DNA of 35,158 bases from Pelargonium cotyledonis (GCA_036897625.1 JAYMTA010000203.1:1-35158); one strand, 5' to 3'; positions 20,381 through 31,940 are shown, counted from the first letter of the stretch. Notes: generated by a model not told the origin, from the letters alone. Program-made: numbers and translations.

Positions 20381-23300
20381 TTAAGTTATCTTGACATCTC
20401 GAAGAAGCCGAGCAGCCATGGAGCCATATCTTCTTGCGTCCCAGTCACTTAGTTTCCCATCTTGGAGTCTAGTCAGAAGTACATCTTCCTTGACATTCTC
20501 ACAGGCAGAATCATATGTTTTATCCATCCTGTCAGTAGTCTTTTCAGTTCGATCATTTTCCAGATCGGTTTCTTCTGTTTCCACCTTCTTAATTTGTTTA
20601 CCCGAGATCTGACTTGTATTTTCCACTCTGGATATCGGGGCTTTCGATGTCATAATGAAAAGTTGAATACTTGGATGTCGGTACTTAATATCCATCTGCA
20701 GGGGATTTGAACTTGGCACAATTTTGAGTAAGGATGTTAACATGAATCTAGCTGACATTAAGGAAAGCTAGCATTTCTTATTTAGGACTCGAAACTGAAA
20801 AGTGGATTCCCAAAACAGTTACTAGACCTGTGCCGCATTTTCATTTGCCACAGAATCACTGCTGAGTTAACACTTAGTGTGACATGAAGAGTTCAAACCA
20901 TTAACTAACATATGGATAGGTGATGACCATTGATGTGGTATCTATATGGAAGGTTTTCATACCACAGAAAGGTGACAACTAGAGTTAGTTGCTGTCTATA
21001 GGTCATTAAAGCATCCTAGTTTCTCTTCATAACCATATCTTAGGTTATTCACACTACTGGATCCCAATCAATTACTTCGAAATCACATGCACAACATATA
21101 TAATAGTAGTTTTTATGTAATCAGGGCCAACGGCTAAAATATTATTGAACAGACCTTAGCTTTTTGAACAATTTTCACATCGAAGTTTCTCTTCCACATA
21201 TCAAGCATTTGCTCATGGATGGTTGTTGAACGGATCTCATACCCCAACTACATGAAAATGGTAGTAACAACAGGGAGCACTAATCAGAATGATTATGAAG
21301 AGAAAATGCTATATGTTGAAAAATCATACCAGAATTGTAGTTTTTGGTCCAGAGAGCGCAAATATTGTTTTCAACAGTGGTTCCAAGAGATGCTCTGCAT
21401 ACACCTTAAAACCAACAGGCTGGAAACTTAATGGCTGGCTTGAAATGGTAAGACAGTAAAATATGACATAAAAACTTGAAGGGAAAAAAATGAATGACAC
21501 CAGCACAAGATTTACTAGAAATGCCCAACCAAATGATTCAGACACATTGACAAGTATATTCGATAACTGCAATATCAAGATTTCAAATATAACTTTGGTT
21601 GCATACTCAGTTCACTCTTTGTGAATGACTGTCTCCCTATAGATCAATGATTCTTGTATCTAGTGATGCACTAAAGTGCAACCAACTATCATGTCCTAAT
21701 AACTCGTAGTAAGCGAGAAAGTGCACCCTCTCAACTCCTCAAATTTGTGAGGTACATTTATATAAAAAAACACGAAAGAAGTGAGGAACTAACAAATGTG
21801 ACACCGAATTTGGTCAAGTGAGCCCAAACTTTATGAACCAGTTGCAATATCATACTGAGATGTGGACAATATGAAACACAATCTACAATATTATTAGTGC
21901 AAAAACACAAGCATAAAAAAGACTCACAACATCAGTTCCAATGATGTAGTCAAATGGTGGACCAACAGTACTTATATGATCTTTGTTTCCCCAGTCCAAC
22001 TCTGCAACCTGGATTGAACCAAATGAATCTACAAGGAACATAATCCAGGTAAGAATAAAAATTACCAAAGTAATTAAATTCTCAAATTACTTGATATCTG
22101 AAATTCCAAAGTAATTAAATTCTCAAATTACTTGATATCTGAAATTCCAAAGTATAAACCTGAGTCTCATGGCTAGTCTTTATAGCAGAGCTACTGTCAA
22201 CAAATTGAATGAACAGAATCTGCTGTACAATGGTATGAACTAGAAAATTAACAACACACAGAACGCAGAAATGATAGTGCCTCAGCTCCATCGAGCTTCC
22301 ATGGCTATTCCTTTTACTTCAAGTAATCAATGCTAACCGGGTTCTGGAAATTGATTACAGGTACAGGGAAAATGAAAGAGAGAAAATAGAGAAAGCAAAG
22401 TTCACAGAACAATCAACAACAACAAACTATCTCTCTACTGGGTAATATAATCTCTCAGAGCTGCAGGAGCATGGTGAACCCTAGAGCTGCGTCTCAGGCC
22501 ATCAACTCGACCTGTGGTCCCAACCGTGAAGCTCGGATCCATGGCAGCTGTGTTGAGGTTTGTTGGACCTTGCAGAGTTGCCTTGGGTGCCAAGCTTTAG
22601 CTCGATGAAGCTCCTGTTTCCCAAACGATGCCGTTTCGTTCTTTCTCATTAAACGCCCCTCCAGCGACGTCGTTTTCTTCTTCTTCATTAAACTCCTTCT
22701 CAGCGACATCGTTTGGTGATTTCTTCTTCTTCCCTTTAACTTCTTCAGCTCCAACGGCTAGTTGGCCCCTTCCATTCACTCCATACAACACTCCAAAGAA
22801 GAAGAAAAAAAAGAAGTTAAATCACACCTGAACCAGGATTCATTTGCATGATCCTTGAAGTATTCCGCTCTGCATTTCTTGTTAGGAGAGGCAGGACCTC
22901 AACTTGGTCTGTTGCAACTACATCACATCCTAGCAATGCCATGCCTGAAAAGAGCTTGCCATATCAAACTAGGCAGAATGCTGCCTGTGAAATCAGGGCA
23001 AATGGGACTGCATTAAGCAGAACAGTATTTTCGAAACTGTTAAGGAAGAGAAATACTCACCAAAACCAGCTACCCCACAACCTGCTCCAAGTTCAATAGC
23101 GCGTTTTCCTTTCATTTTAGACAGGCAAAATCTTCCCTTTCTGCTATTCTTTTCCTGAAAAAAGCATATCATTTTTTATAATGGACTGAGAAACAAAAAA
23201 AAAAATTACAAGAAGAGAAGCAAGGAGCTATGAAGGCCTCCAGTACATGTCCTGAACAAATGATAAATGAACACTTACTATTAAAGAAGAAGCCTAACTG

Positions 23301-23788
23301 CCTAATGACCAGAACAAAACCCCTCAAAGCAAACTAGCAAATGGATAACAGAAATTACAATTACCAAATATTTGACAAGCACCACGGATGCATCCCAAAC
23401 TGTAGTTCCTAAATGCTTTGAATTGGGATCCTGCCACGATGACAATAATGACATAAACCTTTCCACTGTCAAGAAAGTTACTAACAATAAAGATGAGTAA
23501 ATGTTCTACCTCGAAGTTGATGACCGGGCTAGAATGAGATACAGAGAAAACATGCATACCTGACAAAACTGCAATTGATGGCCCAAAACTTCAAGAGTAA
23601 TTGCAGATGTGCTTGGAGAATTCAACCTGGCATATGGTAAGTTGCAACTCTTTTAGCACACGACCTTGATGGTTTCAGCAAAATCACAGTAGTAGATTTA
23701 AATTTAGAAAAAAGAATAAAAAAAAAAGTATGTTTCTTTAAAGATGAAACTGAAGAGGAACTCTATGTCTAAACCTTCCATGGTCCAT
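20381..23788 (-). CDS. METTL21-type SAM-dependent protein-lysine methyltransferase, 9 coding exons
   Basis: Coding exons are 23775-23788, 23560-23626, 23365-23430, 23061-23154, 22828-22944, 21928-22028, 21330-21404, 21155-21247 and 20381-20695. All borders are GT-AG with agreeing phases, giving 313 residues. It is a seven-beta-strand methyltransferase of the METTL21/MTF16 family, which methylates lysines in chaperones and other cytosolic proteins using SAM. Visible landmarks are LGTTVWDASVVLVKYL (residues 34-49), SAM motif I ELGAGCGVAG (70-79), acidic loop DVVATDQ (88-94), AELDWG (128-133) and DVVY (152-155). A charged tail of about 80 residues ends in RYGSMAARLLRDVKIT, which I recall as conserved in plant homologues. 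Arg107 (AERNTS) replaces the Trp I expect in plant homologues (EWNTS). The first coding exon is only 14 bp, and a leader intron lies upstream. The protein substrate is unknown. Confidence 0.9.
22065..22154. repeat. 41-bp tandem duplication in methyltransferase intron 5
   Basis: A 41-bp unit beginning CCAAAGTAATTAAATTCTC occurs at 22065-22105 and 22106-22146 without visible differences, with a third partial start (CCAAAGTA). The lack of differences suggests a recent duplication. Confidence 0.9.
22155..22827. other. Large intron interior with GC-richer inserted-looking sequence
   Basis: This intron is about 0.8 kb while most others in the gene are 100-550 bp. The part at 22440-22790 is richer in GC and contains paired words such as ACGATGCCGTTTCGT. 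Open frames on both strands (for example 22494-22754 minus) are Lys/Glu-rich and low in complexity. I recognise no domain. It may be an old insertion. Confidence 0.35.
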
Positions 23789-23854
23789 CTGATTGCTCAG
23801 CCCTAAATCCCAAACTACTCACAGTAATGTCTCAGAAAGTGAACTTGGATACGG

Positions 23855-24000
23855 CACTACAAGAAAAAAAATCACCAAACTTTAGAAAAACTAAAAAGGC
23901 AAGAACCAATTCATTAGTTGTGTTAGAAAAAATGATTGTGTTGTGCATCGATCAAATAACAACGGTTCCTTAACGATCAATACAAACAATAAAACCCAAA
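23855..24000 (+). mobile_element. CACTA-type terminal sequence upstream of the methyltransferase start
   Basis: CACTACAAGAAAAAAAA at 23855 is an exact match to the usual CACTA terminal core, 67 bp upstream of the methyltransferase ATG and inside its probable leader intron. No opposite end is visible, so the far boundary is a guess. Confidence 0.5.
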
Positions 24001-24019
24001 TCAAAAGAAGAAGCTAAAC

Positions 24020-24180
24020 CTATATGGGAATTCTGAGAAGTTGCTACTAGCAATTGAAGCTGAGAGTAGTCTGGTTCTGGTCGCTGTGAAATCTCAGCAG
24101 CGAAACCAAAACTCGAGTCAAAAACTACAGACGAAGAACAGAAGCTAACCTGAAAATTGGGAGACCGAACCGGCTGTGGC
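24020..24180 (-). promoter_or_regulatory. Probable first (non-coding) exon and promoter side of the methyltransferase gene
   Basis: On the minus strand a donor-like CCCATATAG|GTTTAG lies at about 24019. A pyrimidine/AG-rich leader precedes it, and the coding exon starts after an acceptor just upstream of 23788. This fits a leader intron of about 200-230 bp. Confidence 0.4.
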
Positions 24181-24398
24181 AGTGATTAACCTGAACTGAA
24201 ACGGTTTGTTTCTGTTTCTGTTCTTTCGGGTTTACGAATCATTGATGATCCGAAAGTGAACCATGACCCGGCCCATGTTCGGGAAAAGCGGATCGCAGAC
24301 AAAATGTTGAAACCGATCGAGAAAGAGGCGCGAGAATATCATTGAACGAGCCCAACCTTCAATTTCGGCTCTCTATAAAGCCCTCGCTTTTCACTCCT
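24181..24398. promoter_or_regulatory. Shared divergent promoter of the methyltransferase and SAM synthetase genes
   Basis: About 0.2 kb separates the probable transcription starts of the two divergent genes. It contains CGGCCCAT (site II-like word, about 24273) and, for the plus-strand gene, TATAAAG at 24374-24380. Confidence 0.5.
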
Positions 24399-25898
24399 TC
24401 ACCATCTTCATCTTCTCCTTCTTGTTGCAGTCAAGATCATCTAAATTCTCAGAGGTTTTTCTTCTGCTACTCAGTTCTGAATACTTTTATTTTATCGTTG
24501 ATGCTCTTTTTTATTTTATTTTATGCCTGTCTAAGAGAAACTGATGGTGTGGAATTGGAACAAAAAATTGAAGATCTCTATTGGTTTTAGGGAATTGGGA
24601 TTTTAGATCGTCTTTCTGGGTGTTTGTACAAATTATCATATGAGACCAAAATATGATTTTTGTTTCTGTTTCAACTTTCAATCAATTGATAGCAAAGGGA
24701 AAAATGCACTTACTAGTTTAAGCTGAATTGGAGATCAAAAGTGCAAAAGATAAATGATAGGAACGTGGGCTTACAATTGAGATACCAATAATCTGTGTTT
24801 AGTGTCATTTTCATGTTTGTTACCTTACAATGTCACTGGACATAGTACATTTTCAATTGTGAATGTATTCTTATCATTTTGTCATTGAACAACCTAAGAT
24901 GCATTTGCTATTTTGCTACACTGTAATTTGCATGCATCCCATTTTTACTTCTCTATGTTGTCTAGACTTAAAGACCAATAAATGTATCATCTCTACGGTA
25001 ATTCTTGACCCACATGAATACATTGTTTACATGCATATGCTGGTGATGAAGTGTTTATTTACAATTTAGTTATCTTTCTTCCCCTGCCATATAGTTTTGG
25101 TAATACATGGTTTTCTGGGTTTGGATCCCAACTCGCTATCATCTAACTCAGTACCTAGTTATACTCTATATTTACTTTCAGATATAGGGAAAGATTTGAT
25201 TTTTTCACAAATGGATATTCTTTGAAATCGTTGTAAAATTTGAGTCTGTAGATGTAAAATATATGGCATAGACATTAGACGCCAAAATGATAATGAAAAT
25301 AAGCATTTGTGTTTCTGCCTTGCACCTTTTTCTGATTGCTCAAATGGCACTGGTTTTGGTTAAATAAGTTCTCAAGATTCAATCATGAATGTGTTTATCA
25401 ATGTTGATAAACGGAAAGAAATAACCACACTAGTCATTTATGCCAAACTGAGATGAATCCTAGGGTAGCTGGCTTATCGCAGAACATGTTAATTTGTCCT
25501 TTGTATTCTCTTGCAAATATATAGCACTGTGCCATCTATATCTTGAATTATGCACGATACTGTTGGTATTTGTCATATGCTGTATGAGAAGTTAGATTAA
25601 CACCTTGGATTTTCTTAACTACTTGTGGACTATTCACCTTAGTAGCATCCTTTAAGGAACCTGTAGTGAAAGCAGTTTGTGGAGGCTGAGGAGCTAGAAG
25701 TATGAAACATTTTTCGCGATAACTTAAATTGGAGCTGTCTGTTTTCATAATCCAGCAGTTTACCCTGCTCAATTGATTTAATTTTGTATCATATCATATC
25801 TTTAGTAGTTTGAGGAAAAACATGACTTCTCCAATAGAGATAAGTAGGCCTTTTCTGGCAACTTACATCTATATGTGTTTTGCTGTCACAGCTCAGTC
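24399..25898 (+). other. SAMS: SAM synthetase 5' UTR with a leader intron of about 1.4 kb
   Basis: After the TATA box comes a CT-rich leader. A donor GAG|GTTTTT is likely at 24455, and the acceptor TTGCTGTCACAG|CTCAGTC ends at 25891, seven bases before the ATG. A leader intron right before the start codon is common in plant SAM synthetase genes and can enhance expression. The interior is AT-rich with no other gene seen. The donor is less certain than the acceptor. Confidence 0.6.
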
Positions 25899-27071
25899 AT
25901 GGATACTTTTCTCTTCACATCTGAATCTGTCAATGAAGGTCATCCGGATAAAATCTGTGACCAAGTCTCTGATGCTGTCCTAGACGCTTGCTTGGAGCAA
26001 GACCCAGAAAGTAAAGTTGCGTGTGAGACTTGTACTAAAACGAATATGGTTATGATATTTGGTGAGATTACTACAAAGGCAAAGGTGGACTTTGAAAAGA
26101 TTGTTCGTGATACCTGCAGAGGCATTGGTTTTGTGTCAGCAGAAGTTGGTCTAGATGCTGATAAATGCAAGGTCATATTGAATGTTGAACAACAGAGCCC
26201 TGACATTGCTCAAGGTGTCCATGGAAACCTCACCAAGAAACCCGAGGAGATCGGTGCTGGGGACCAAGGCCATATGTTTGGATATGCCACAGATGAAACC
26301 CCTGAGTTGATGCCTTTGACCCACGTTCTTGCAACCAAGCTTGGGGCTAAACTGACTGAGGTGAGAAAGAACAAAATATGTCCATGGCTGAGGCCTGATG
26401 GTAAGACCCAAGTAACTGTTGAGTACAAGAATGACGGTGGAGCCATGGTTCCACTCAGGGTTCACACCGTCCTCATCTCAACTCAACATGATGAGAATGT
26501 CACTAATGATAAGATTGCCAGTGACCTGAAGGAGCATGTGATCAAGCCTGTCATTCCGTCACAGTATCTTGATGACAAAACAATCTTCCACCTCAATCCA
26601 TCAGGTAGGTTTGTCATTGGTGGGCCTCATGGGGATGCAGGGCTTACTGGTAGGAAAATAATTGTTGACACTTATGGAGGCTGGGGTGCTCATGGTGGCG
26701 GTGCATTCTCTGGAAAGGATTCTACAAAGGTGGATCGTAGCGGTGCTTATGTAGTCAGACAGGCTGCAAAGAGTGTAGTGGCTTCAGGCCTTGCACGGCG
26801 TTGTATTGTTCAGGTTTCTTATGCAATCGGGATGCCAGAGCCATTGTCTGTGTTTGTGGACACTTACAAAACAGGGAAGATACCCGACAAGGACATACTG
26901 GCTTTGATCAAGGAGAACTTTGATTTCAGGCCAGGGATGATCGCAATCAATCTTGATCTGAAGAGAGGAGGCAAATTCAGGTTTCAGAAGACTGCTGCCT
27001 ATGGACATTTTGGTCGGGACGACCCAGACTTCGCATGGGAGACAGTCAAGCATCTCAAACCTAAGAGTTAG
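25899..27071 (+). CDS. SAMS: S-adenosylmethionine synthetase, intronless coding region
   Basis: One uninterrupted frame of 390 residues, the normal plant length. The enzyme makes SAM from ATP and methionine in the cytosol/nucleus, as a dimer or tetramer, feeding methylation, ethylene, polyamine and nicotianamine synthesis. Landmarks: [13 protein letters not shown] (residues 6-18), with the ATP-binding His15 and metal-binding Asp17; [15 protein letters not shown] (119-133); [16 protein letters not shown] (238-253); and GGGAFSGKD (266-274), the phosphate-binding loop. Cys20, Cys42 and Cys45 are in the usual plant positions. An in-frame ATG at 25875 lies in the leader intron before the acceptor, so the start used is 25899. 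By overall sequence it is nearest to the MAT3-type group, judged from memory. Unusual residues include Lys159-Ile-Cys161 ([11 protein letters not shown]), where most relatives have NGTC. Confidence 0.97.
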   Translation: MDTFLFTSESVNEGHPDKICDQVSDAVLDACLEQDPESKVACETCTKTNMVMIFGEITTKAKVDFEKIVRDTCRGIGFVSAEVGLDADKCKVILNVEQQSPDIAQGVHGNLTKKPEEIGAGDQGHMFGYATDETPELMPLTHVLATKLGAKLTEVRKNKICPWLRPDGKTQVTVEYKNDGGAMVPLRVHTVLISTQHDENVTNDKIASDLKEHVIKPVIPSQYLDDKTIFHLNPSGRFVIGGPHGDAGLTGRKIIVDTYGGWGAHGGGAFSGKDSTKVDRSGAYVVRQAAKSVVASGLARRCIVQVSYAIGMPEPLSVFVDTYKTGKIPDKDILALIKENFDFRPGMIAINLDLKRGGKFRFQKTAAYGHFGRDDPDFAWETVKHLKPKS

Positions 27072-27450
27072 ATTCTGCTATAAGTCCATTATACATGGTC
27101 TTCTCCTTTATCCCTTAGATATTTTTGTTTCTTTCTTTCTTTCTTTCTTTCTTTCTTTTTCATTAAGCTACTTCCTTTGAGTTGTTCTTCGGAAAACTGT
27201 GTCCGTTGAAGGAGATAAGGTTAGGAATCATGTAGTTGAAGTAGTTGAGGATAATAGAAGTGTGAACGCAGATTAGGAGTTAGCGTTGTTGTTTCCATGC
27301 GTTTTGTCATCATTTATATGTTGGGAACCAGGAAAAATACATTGGTCATCAGTGTTCTGTGAAATCTTGCCGGTAAAAACGTCACTTTTTACTCAATTCC
27401 TTCTTGTCAATGTGTCTTACATTAGTTTCCTGCATCTGTGTACATATCCT
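27072..27450 (+). other. SAMS: SAM synthetase 3' UTR and flank; (TTTC)n microsatellite
   Basis: A T-rich 3' region with about nine TTTC units at 27126-27158. No other gene. Confidence 0.6.
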
Positions 27451-28022
27451 GCAGGTTGAAATGAAACTTACTAGTTACTAGCATTTGGATTAAAAATATT
27501 ATTCATCAATGACAATATGAATTTTTGGTTACGAGGATTACTTGGGAATAAACTTTCATTTTTATTCCTGATGGAAACTATTTTCTGTTGTGACGTTATT
27601 AACTCACCAACTAATATTTACAACTTTTTTAATTATCTTGATGCTATTGCAAGTGTCCTAAACACATGTGTTTGAAACAAATAAGAGTTAGCAAAACAGG
27701 ATTTCGAGAACCCTAACTCAAACTTGACCCAAAAGTTCTTGTTTGTTCGAGTCGGGTTTGGACTGGATTTCAGTTTTAAGCACATAGTATGCGGGTTTGC
27801 CTGACCACAAAAGTTGGTCGAATTCGGGTGGCAAATGGGTATTCGGGTACATGGATTTGAGTTCAAATTTTCAGCTCTATAGTCTCTACACGTGTGATTA
27901 CCTTCTCAACAAAGAAAAATAGTTCCAAAACTCGCGCGTTTTATCGTACAGAGGTTCACAAGATAGGATATTAGGATAATAGAACCCCAACGATCAAAAA
28001 TTGTGTAGCTTGAAGAAAAGAA
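27451..28022. other. Intergenic; degenerate TCGGGT-rich repeat
   Basis: 27680-27860 contains repeated GGGTTTG/TCGGGT/ATTCGGGT words, a common eroded plant repeat type of unknown origin. The last 100 bases are the probable promoter and leader of the next gene; no clear TATA box. Confidence 0.4.
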
Positions 28023-28794
28023 ATGGAAGCTGAGAAGCCGACGACATTGATGTGCACGATTCTAGCCATTGATCACACCAGTTTCTGTTACAGAGTCTGC
28101 TCTGCTTGCGAGAGGGCTCTCCCGGATAATTCCATTTCTCTCTGCAAATTCTGCAACTCCTCCTCCGGCTCCAAACGCCTCTTCCGTATTCTTGTATGTT
28201 CCCCCATTTTCTTCTACTCCCTTCAATTCTTTGTTTTCTGATTATTTAATGTAAAATGCTCATGGGTTTTTCTGGAATGTTTTGCCAGATTTCAGTAGCA
28301 TCGGACACCAGAGTGTTTACAGTGATCTGCTTTGATAGAGCAGCTAGGGTTTTATTTGGCTGCTCTGCTGACGATTTTTTTGACTTCGCTAAGCTCAATC
28401 CTTTTGCGGGTAATTTTCTTCTTCTCCTGAAATTTGTTTTCTTTTACCCTAATTATGCTATACTACTTTGAATGGAATTTTCCCGAGAATCACTTCCATT
28501 TTAACCTGCAAGCTAATTATGTGACACTAGCTAGAAGTTTGCTGACAAGTTCCAATCACATGGAACATTTCAGCTACTCTTTCTTACCTGTTTTTGTTTT
28601 CTTGTGAGATTCTTTGTGCAGCTGTTGATGCTGGTCAAATTCTGGTGGGAGAAATGTGTAGGGTGACTCTGTCTAAACCAAGAAATGTTAATGCTCAGCA
28701 TCTCAGAGTGGCAGCAATTGTTCCGTTGAGGACAGGTTTTAAACCGGCAATCCTCACCTTGAGGGAGTTATATGGAGTAAGAGCCTCTAGTTAA
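28023..28794 (+). CDS. Small zinc-ribbon/OB-fold protein, RPA1 DBD-C-like, 3 exons
   Basis: Exons are 28023-28193, 28289-28409 and 28622-28794; all introns are GT-AG with matching phases, giving 154 residues. The N-terminal half has a CxxC...CxxC zinc ribbon: Cys26/Cys29 (CSAC) and Cys41/Cys44 (CKFC), following FCYRV. Next comes a beta-rich stretch (FRILISVASDTRVFTVICFDRAARVLFGCSA...) like strands of an OB fold with an embedded zinc ribbon, as in the third DNA-binding domain of RPA1 and in small plant OB-fold proteins. Single-stranded DNA or RNA binding is inferred from this resemblance; the role is unknown. The last codons contain TATGGA|GTAAGA, a good donor, so an alternative form with further exons is possible. 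AATAAA at about 29160 is a possible poly-A signal. The exact family is not certain. Confidence 0.78.
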
Positions 28795-29443
28795 TTGCTT
28801 CTACATTTGACTTGTCATCTGTGGACTCACTAGCTTTCTTTGTTTTAAGCTTTTGTTATTTCCTCTCCAACTCATTTATGTGGAGATGTTAACCGAAGAT
28901 AACAATTAATGTTATGTGGGTGCTGAATTTGTTTACAGTGCTTGAGAATATTGAATTGTATACTGTTGAAGCATAAATAGGTGAATGCTCGCATTTTAAC
29001 CTCTTCTAATGAATGATCGAATTTTCTTTCTACGTCTTCCTACTAACTGTCAAGTACGCTTGGTCTACCCTTTTTCAACAGCATCTTCTTCTTATTTTGA
29101 TATATTTGTATGGACTTGATCTTGAATTACCCGAGCATTTTAAGACACATGTTTGTAGCCAATAAATTTTATCTTTCATGTGTATTGAATCAAATGGATC
29201 ATAAGTTGCCATAAGCTGAGTATATGATGTGTTCTTTTTATTATAGACTTCACATGTGAAATAATTTTACGAACCCTTTGTCAGAAAACAACATTCTTAC
29301 AGAGGAATGGGGCTGCTGTAAACAAATACTGAGATTGCTGAAGGCAAACATGTCATGACCATTTCTTCTCAGAAAACATTTTTGCAAACTGCACACAATG
29401 CTGGTGTGCTGTGGAGAAGGGGAGGTCAGCTTAGGTCAGGCCA
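28795..29443. other. 3' flanks of two convergent genes
   Basis: No gene. It should contain the 3' UTR of the OB-fold gene and, on the minus strand, that of the carboxypeptidase. Confidence 0.5.
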
Positions 29444-31940
29444 TTACTGTGGAGCAAACCTGTCATCTATCCCAGTAGTAAATTTCCCTTGCATCCAGCT
29501 CTTAAGCATTTCTAATGATGCTTTTGGCTGATCCATTGGAACCATGTGACCGGCATCGTGGACCTTGAGGAAAGTGAGGGGACCGTGGTTTTTCATCTGT
29601 CCAGTCTCTGCACCATCAACTGCAAACGGAACAGTAGGAGATGCTACAAATTGCTTCTGACCAGACCATTCCATGGCATGAACCCATCTTGAATTTCCTG
29701 CACAGAAACAGTAAGCTTACTTTATTTTCTTCGAAGAGTGACAGAAGTAGGGATTCCCAGTTTAAGTGAAGAGGCTTGCTTACCAAGCCAATTGCATATT
29801 AGATCATACTCTCCGGCGTATATAAGCGCCTTAATTCCATCCTCAAGAAGTGAAGGAATTCCTACTTCAAGATTTCTCATCCAGTCCATCAGCATTGCAT
29901 CGTATACCTCAGTGCTGCAGGAAACGAACGCTATCTCCCCTACTCCTAGAGCTTTCCTCACTGATTTCTGGTTCAGGAATGTCTCCATGTTCGAGAAGTC
30001 GTAGCACAGGTCTCCCTCACATTTCTTCCTCACATCATAGTACTGTAGGTCAAAGGTACAAAAAGTTATTGTTATATAACCATAATGTTTTTTCAGTGCT
30101 AACAAAATGGATGCTTGTTTGATGCTTTCTTACGTTTACACCTCTATTAATCCTCATAATACTATTGAATATGTTGTTGCAAACAACGAAAGAAGACACA
30201 CAGGCGTTTCCTCCATCAGAACCTGAAAGTGCAGGTTCAAATAAATAATCAACAACAGAGCAAGTAATGAACTGATAGTTGCTTACTCAATGGAATTGTG
30301 CATATCAAAATTACCACAAGTCTTGATTGCTTCTTCGCATGCAGGAAGATTTTTGTTGATTCTTTCGTAATCTGTCTTGTTAATTAACCTCCTCTCCAAA
30401 GCATAATCTGTGTATGCTTTGTACTGGATTTCAGGATTAGTCAAGCCATTGCCAATAGCAAAACCCTGCATCATGTATTCGGGAGTTCACTTAGATACAC
30501 GAGAAGTCAAGCTATCGATCTGAAGCATTGACTTGAGATCGAGAGACATACCTTAAGGTTTATATGGATTCCTTCTTCTGCCTTGTTTCCTTGATGAACT
30601 CGAGAAGCAAAAGCAGGAATGTAGTGCCCAGCGTAAGATTCTCCGGTGATGTAGAAGTCATTTTTAGCAAACTGTGGATGCTCCTTGAAAAACGCCTGAT
30701 ATTTGCAGATAAACATATTGTAAAGCTTGTATTGGATTCATGACAAAAGAAATACGGCATTGAGAAGAAGAAGAAGAAGAAACCGACCTGCAAGAAGTCG
30801 TACAAGTCGTTGCTCACACCTTCTTCGTCGTGACGAATGTCATTTTCATCGGAAGTGTAGCTGAAACCAGTTCCGGTAGGCTGGTCCACGTACAGAAGAT
30901 TCGAGGCCTGGAAATTAAAAACCACAGCATCAGAAACTAAGGAAGAAAACAAGACAATGTGAAGAATAAGGAAGTAGAATGTTACCTTGTCCCAACCATA
31001 GTCATTCCAGACAAGCGAGAGGTTCTTTGCAATCTGGAAAGGACCATTTTCATAGAACACAGCTAATTCGCTGCTGCAACCAGGCCCTCCGGTCAACCAT
31101 ATCACCACAGGATCGTTCTTGTTGGTCCTCGATTCGAAGAATAAGTAGAACATTCTGCAACCAAAACATTGAGTTACACCAAACGCCAAGCAACAGTGTC
31201 AAGAAACCCAGAATTTGGAATCACAGCTAAACAGAGCAAAGAAACAAGAAGCAGATATTGTTTAGGTCCAGAAGCTGAAATTTGAAATAATGCAGCGAAA
31301 ACACGTCACGGTACAGGTCCAGGTTGTCCTTTTGTCTATGCATCAAGTGGCTGACATCATTGTTTGTGTGATGAATCTTCTCAGTTGAGAAAATTACAGC
31401 AAATGAAATTAAATGCTCAATCTAATTAATTAACTAATTAATCGAGAACTGTTGTTGAATCAATTTGAGAAAAAGTACTGTAGATAACAACATAATCAGC
31501 TTTCTTATCCACAGAGTCAAAATCTACAGAGTCAAGAAACAGAGCAATACAAAATTTACAGCAAGCTCTGTTTCTTGACGCGACCATGGAATTTACCTTG
31601 CGGCTTGGGAATGGGGAAGGTGGTAGTATCCGGCATGGTGGCCGAGGTTTTCAACGGAGGGCCCGCCGGAGAGGCCGAGAGTGGGGAGCTTGAGACGCTT
31701 CTCGACGAGCTGCTGCTGCTGCTGGGAAGCAATTAGAGGGTCGTCTTTTGCGGTGTTAATGGCGTCTTTGGGGAACAAGTTGAGGCCTCGTATGAGCTTC
31801 TCTGCTTCTAGCTTCGGCAAATTGGCCGTGGAAGAGAATCGGACATGGTTGTTTGGAAGTGGAGCTGTTGCAGATGAAAACAGAGCAAGAACTAGCAGAA
31901 CAATAGAAAACAGAGAGAATCGGACCGATGATGGTGCCAT
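29444..31940 (-). CDS. SCPL: Serine carboxypeptidase-like protein (SCPL47-49 clade), 8 exons
   Basis: Exons are 31597-31940, 30986-31154, 30788-30907, 30552-30695, 30315-30465, 30134-30222, 29784-30042 and 29444-29697. All are GT-AG with matching phases, total 509 residues, a normal length. Residues 1-26 form a signal peptide ([17 protein letters not shown]), followed by a propeptide region with FPKDAIN and QQQQQ. Catalytic triad by family motif: Ser231 (TGESYAGHY), Asp419 ([12 protein letters not shown]), His476 ([13 protein letters not shown]). The substrate-binding loop [19 protein letters not shown] is intact. It is an S10 peptidase, secreted or vacuolar, removing C-terminal residues; some relatives act as acyltransferases, but this clade is thought to be peptidase-like. 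[11 protein letters not shown] and the overall order match SCPL47-49. No breaks are seen. Confidence 0.95.

Noticed and set aside
22494-22831. Overlapping Lys/Glu- and Ser/Phe-rich frames within the methyltransferase intron
   Set aside because: Low complexity, lying in an intron whose flanking exons join with correct phase; no family match.
25875-25898. Upstream in-frame ATG for SAM synthetase
   Set aside because: It lies before a clear intron acceptor and adds residues absent from the family; the start at 25899 fits the conserved N-terminus.
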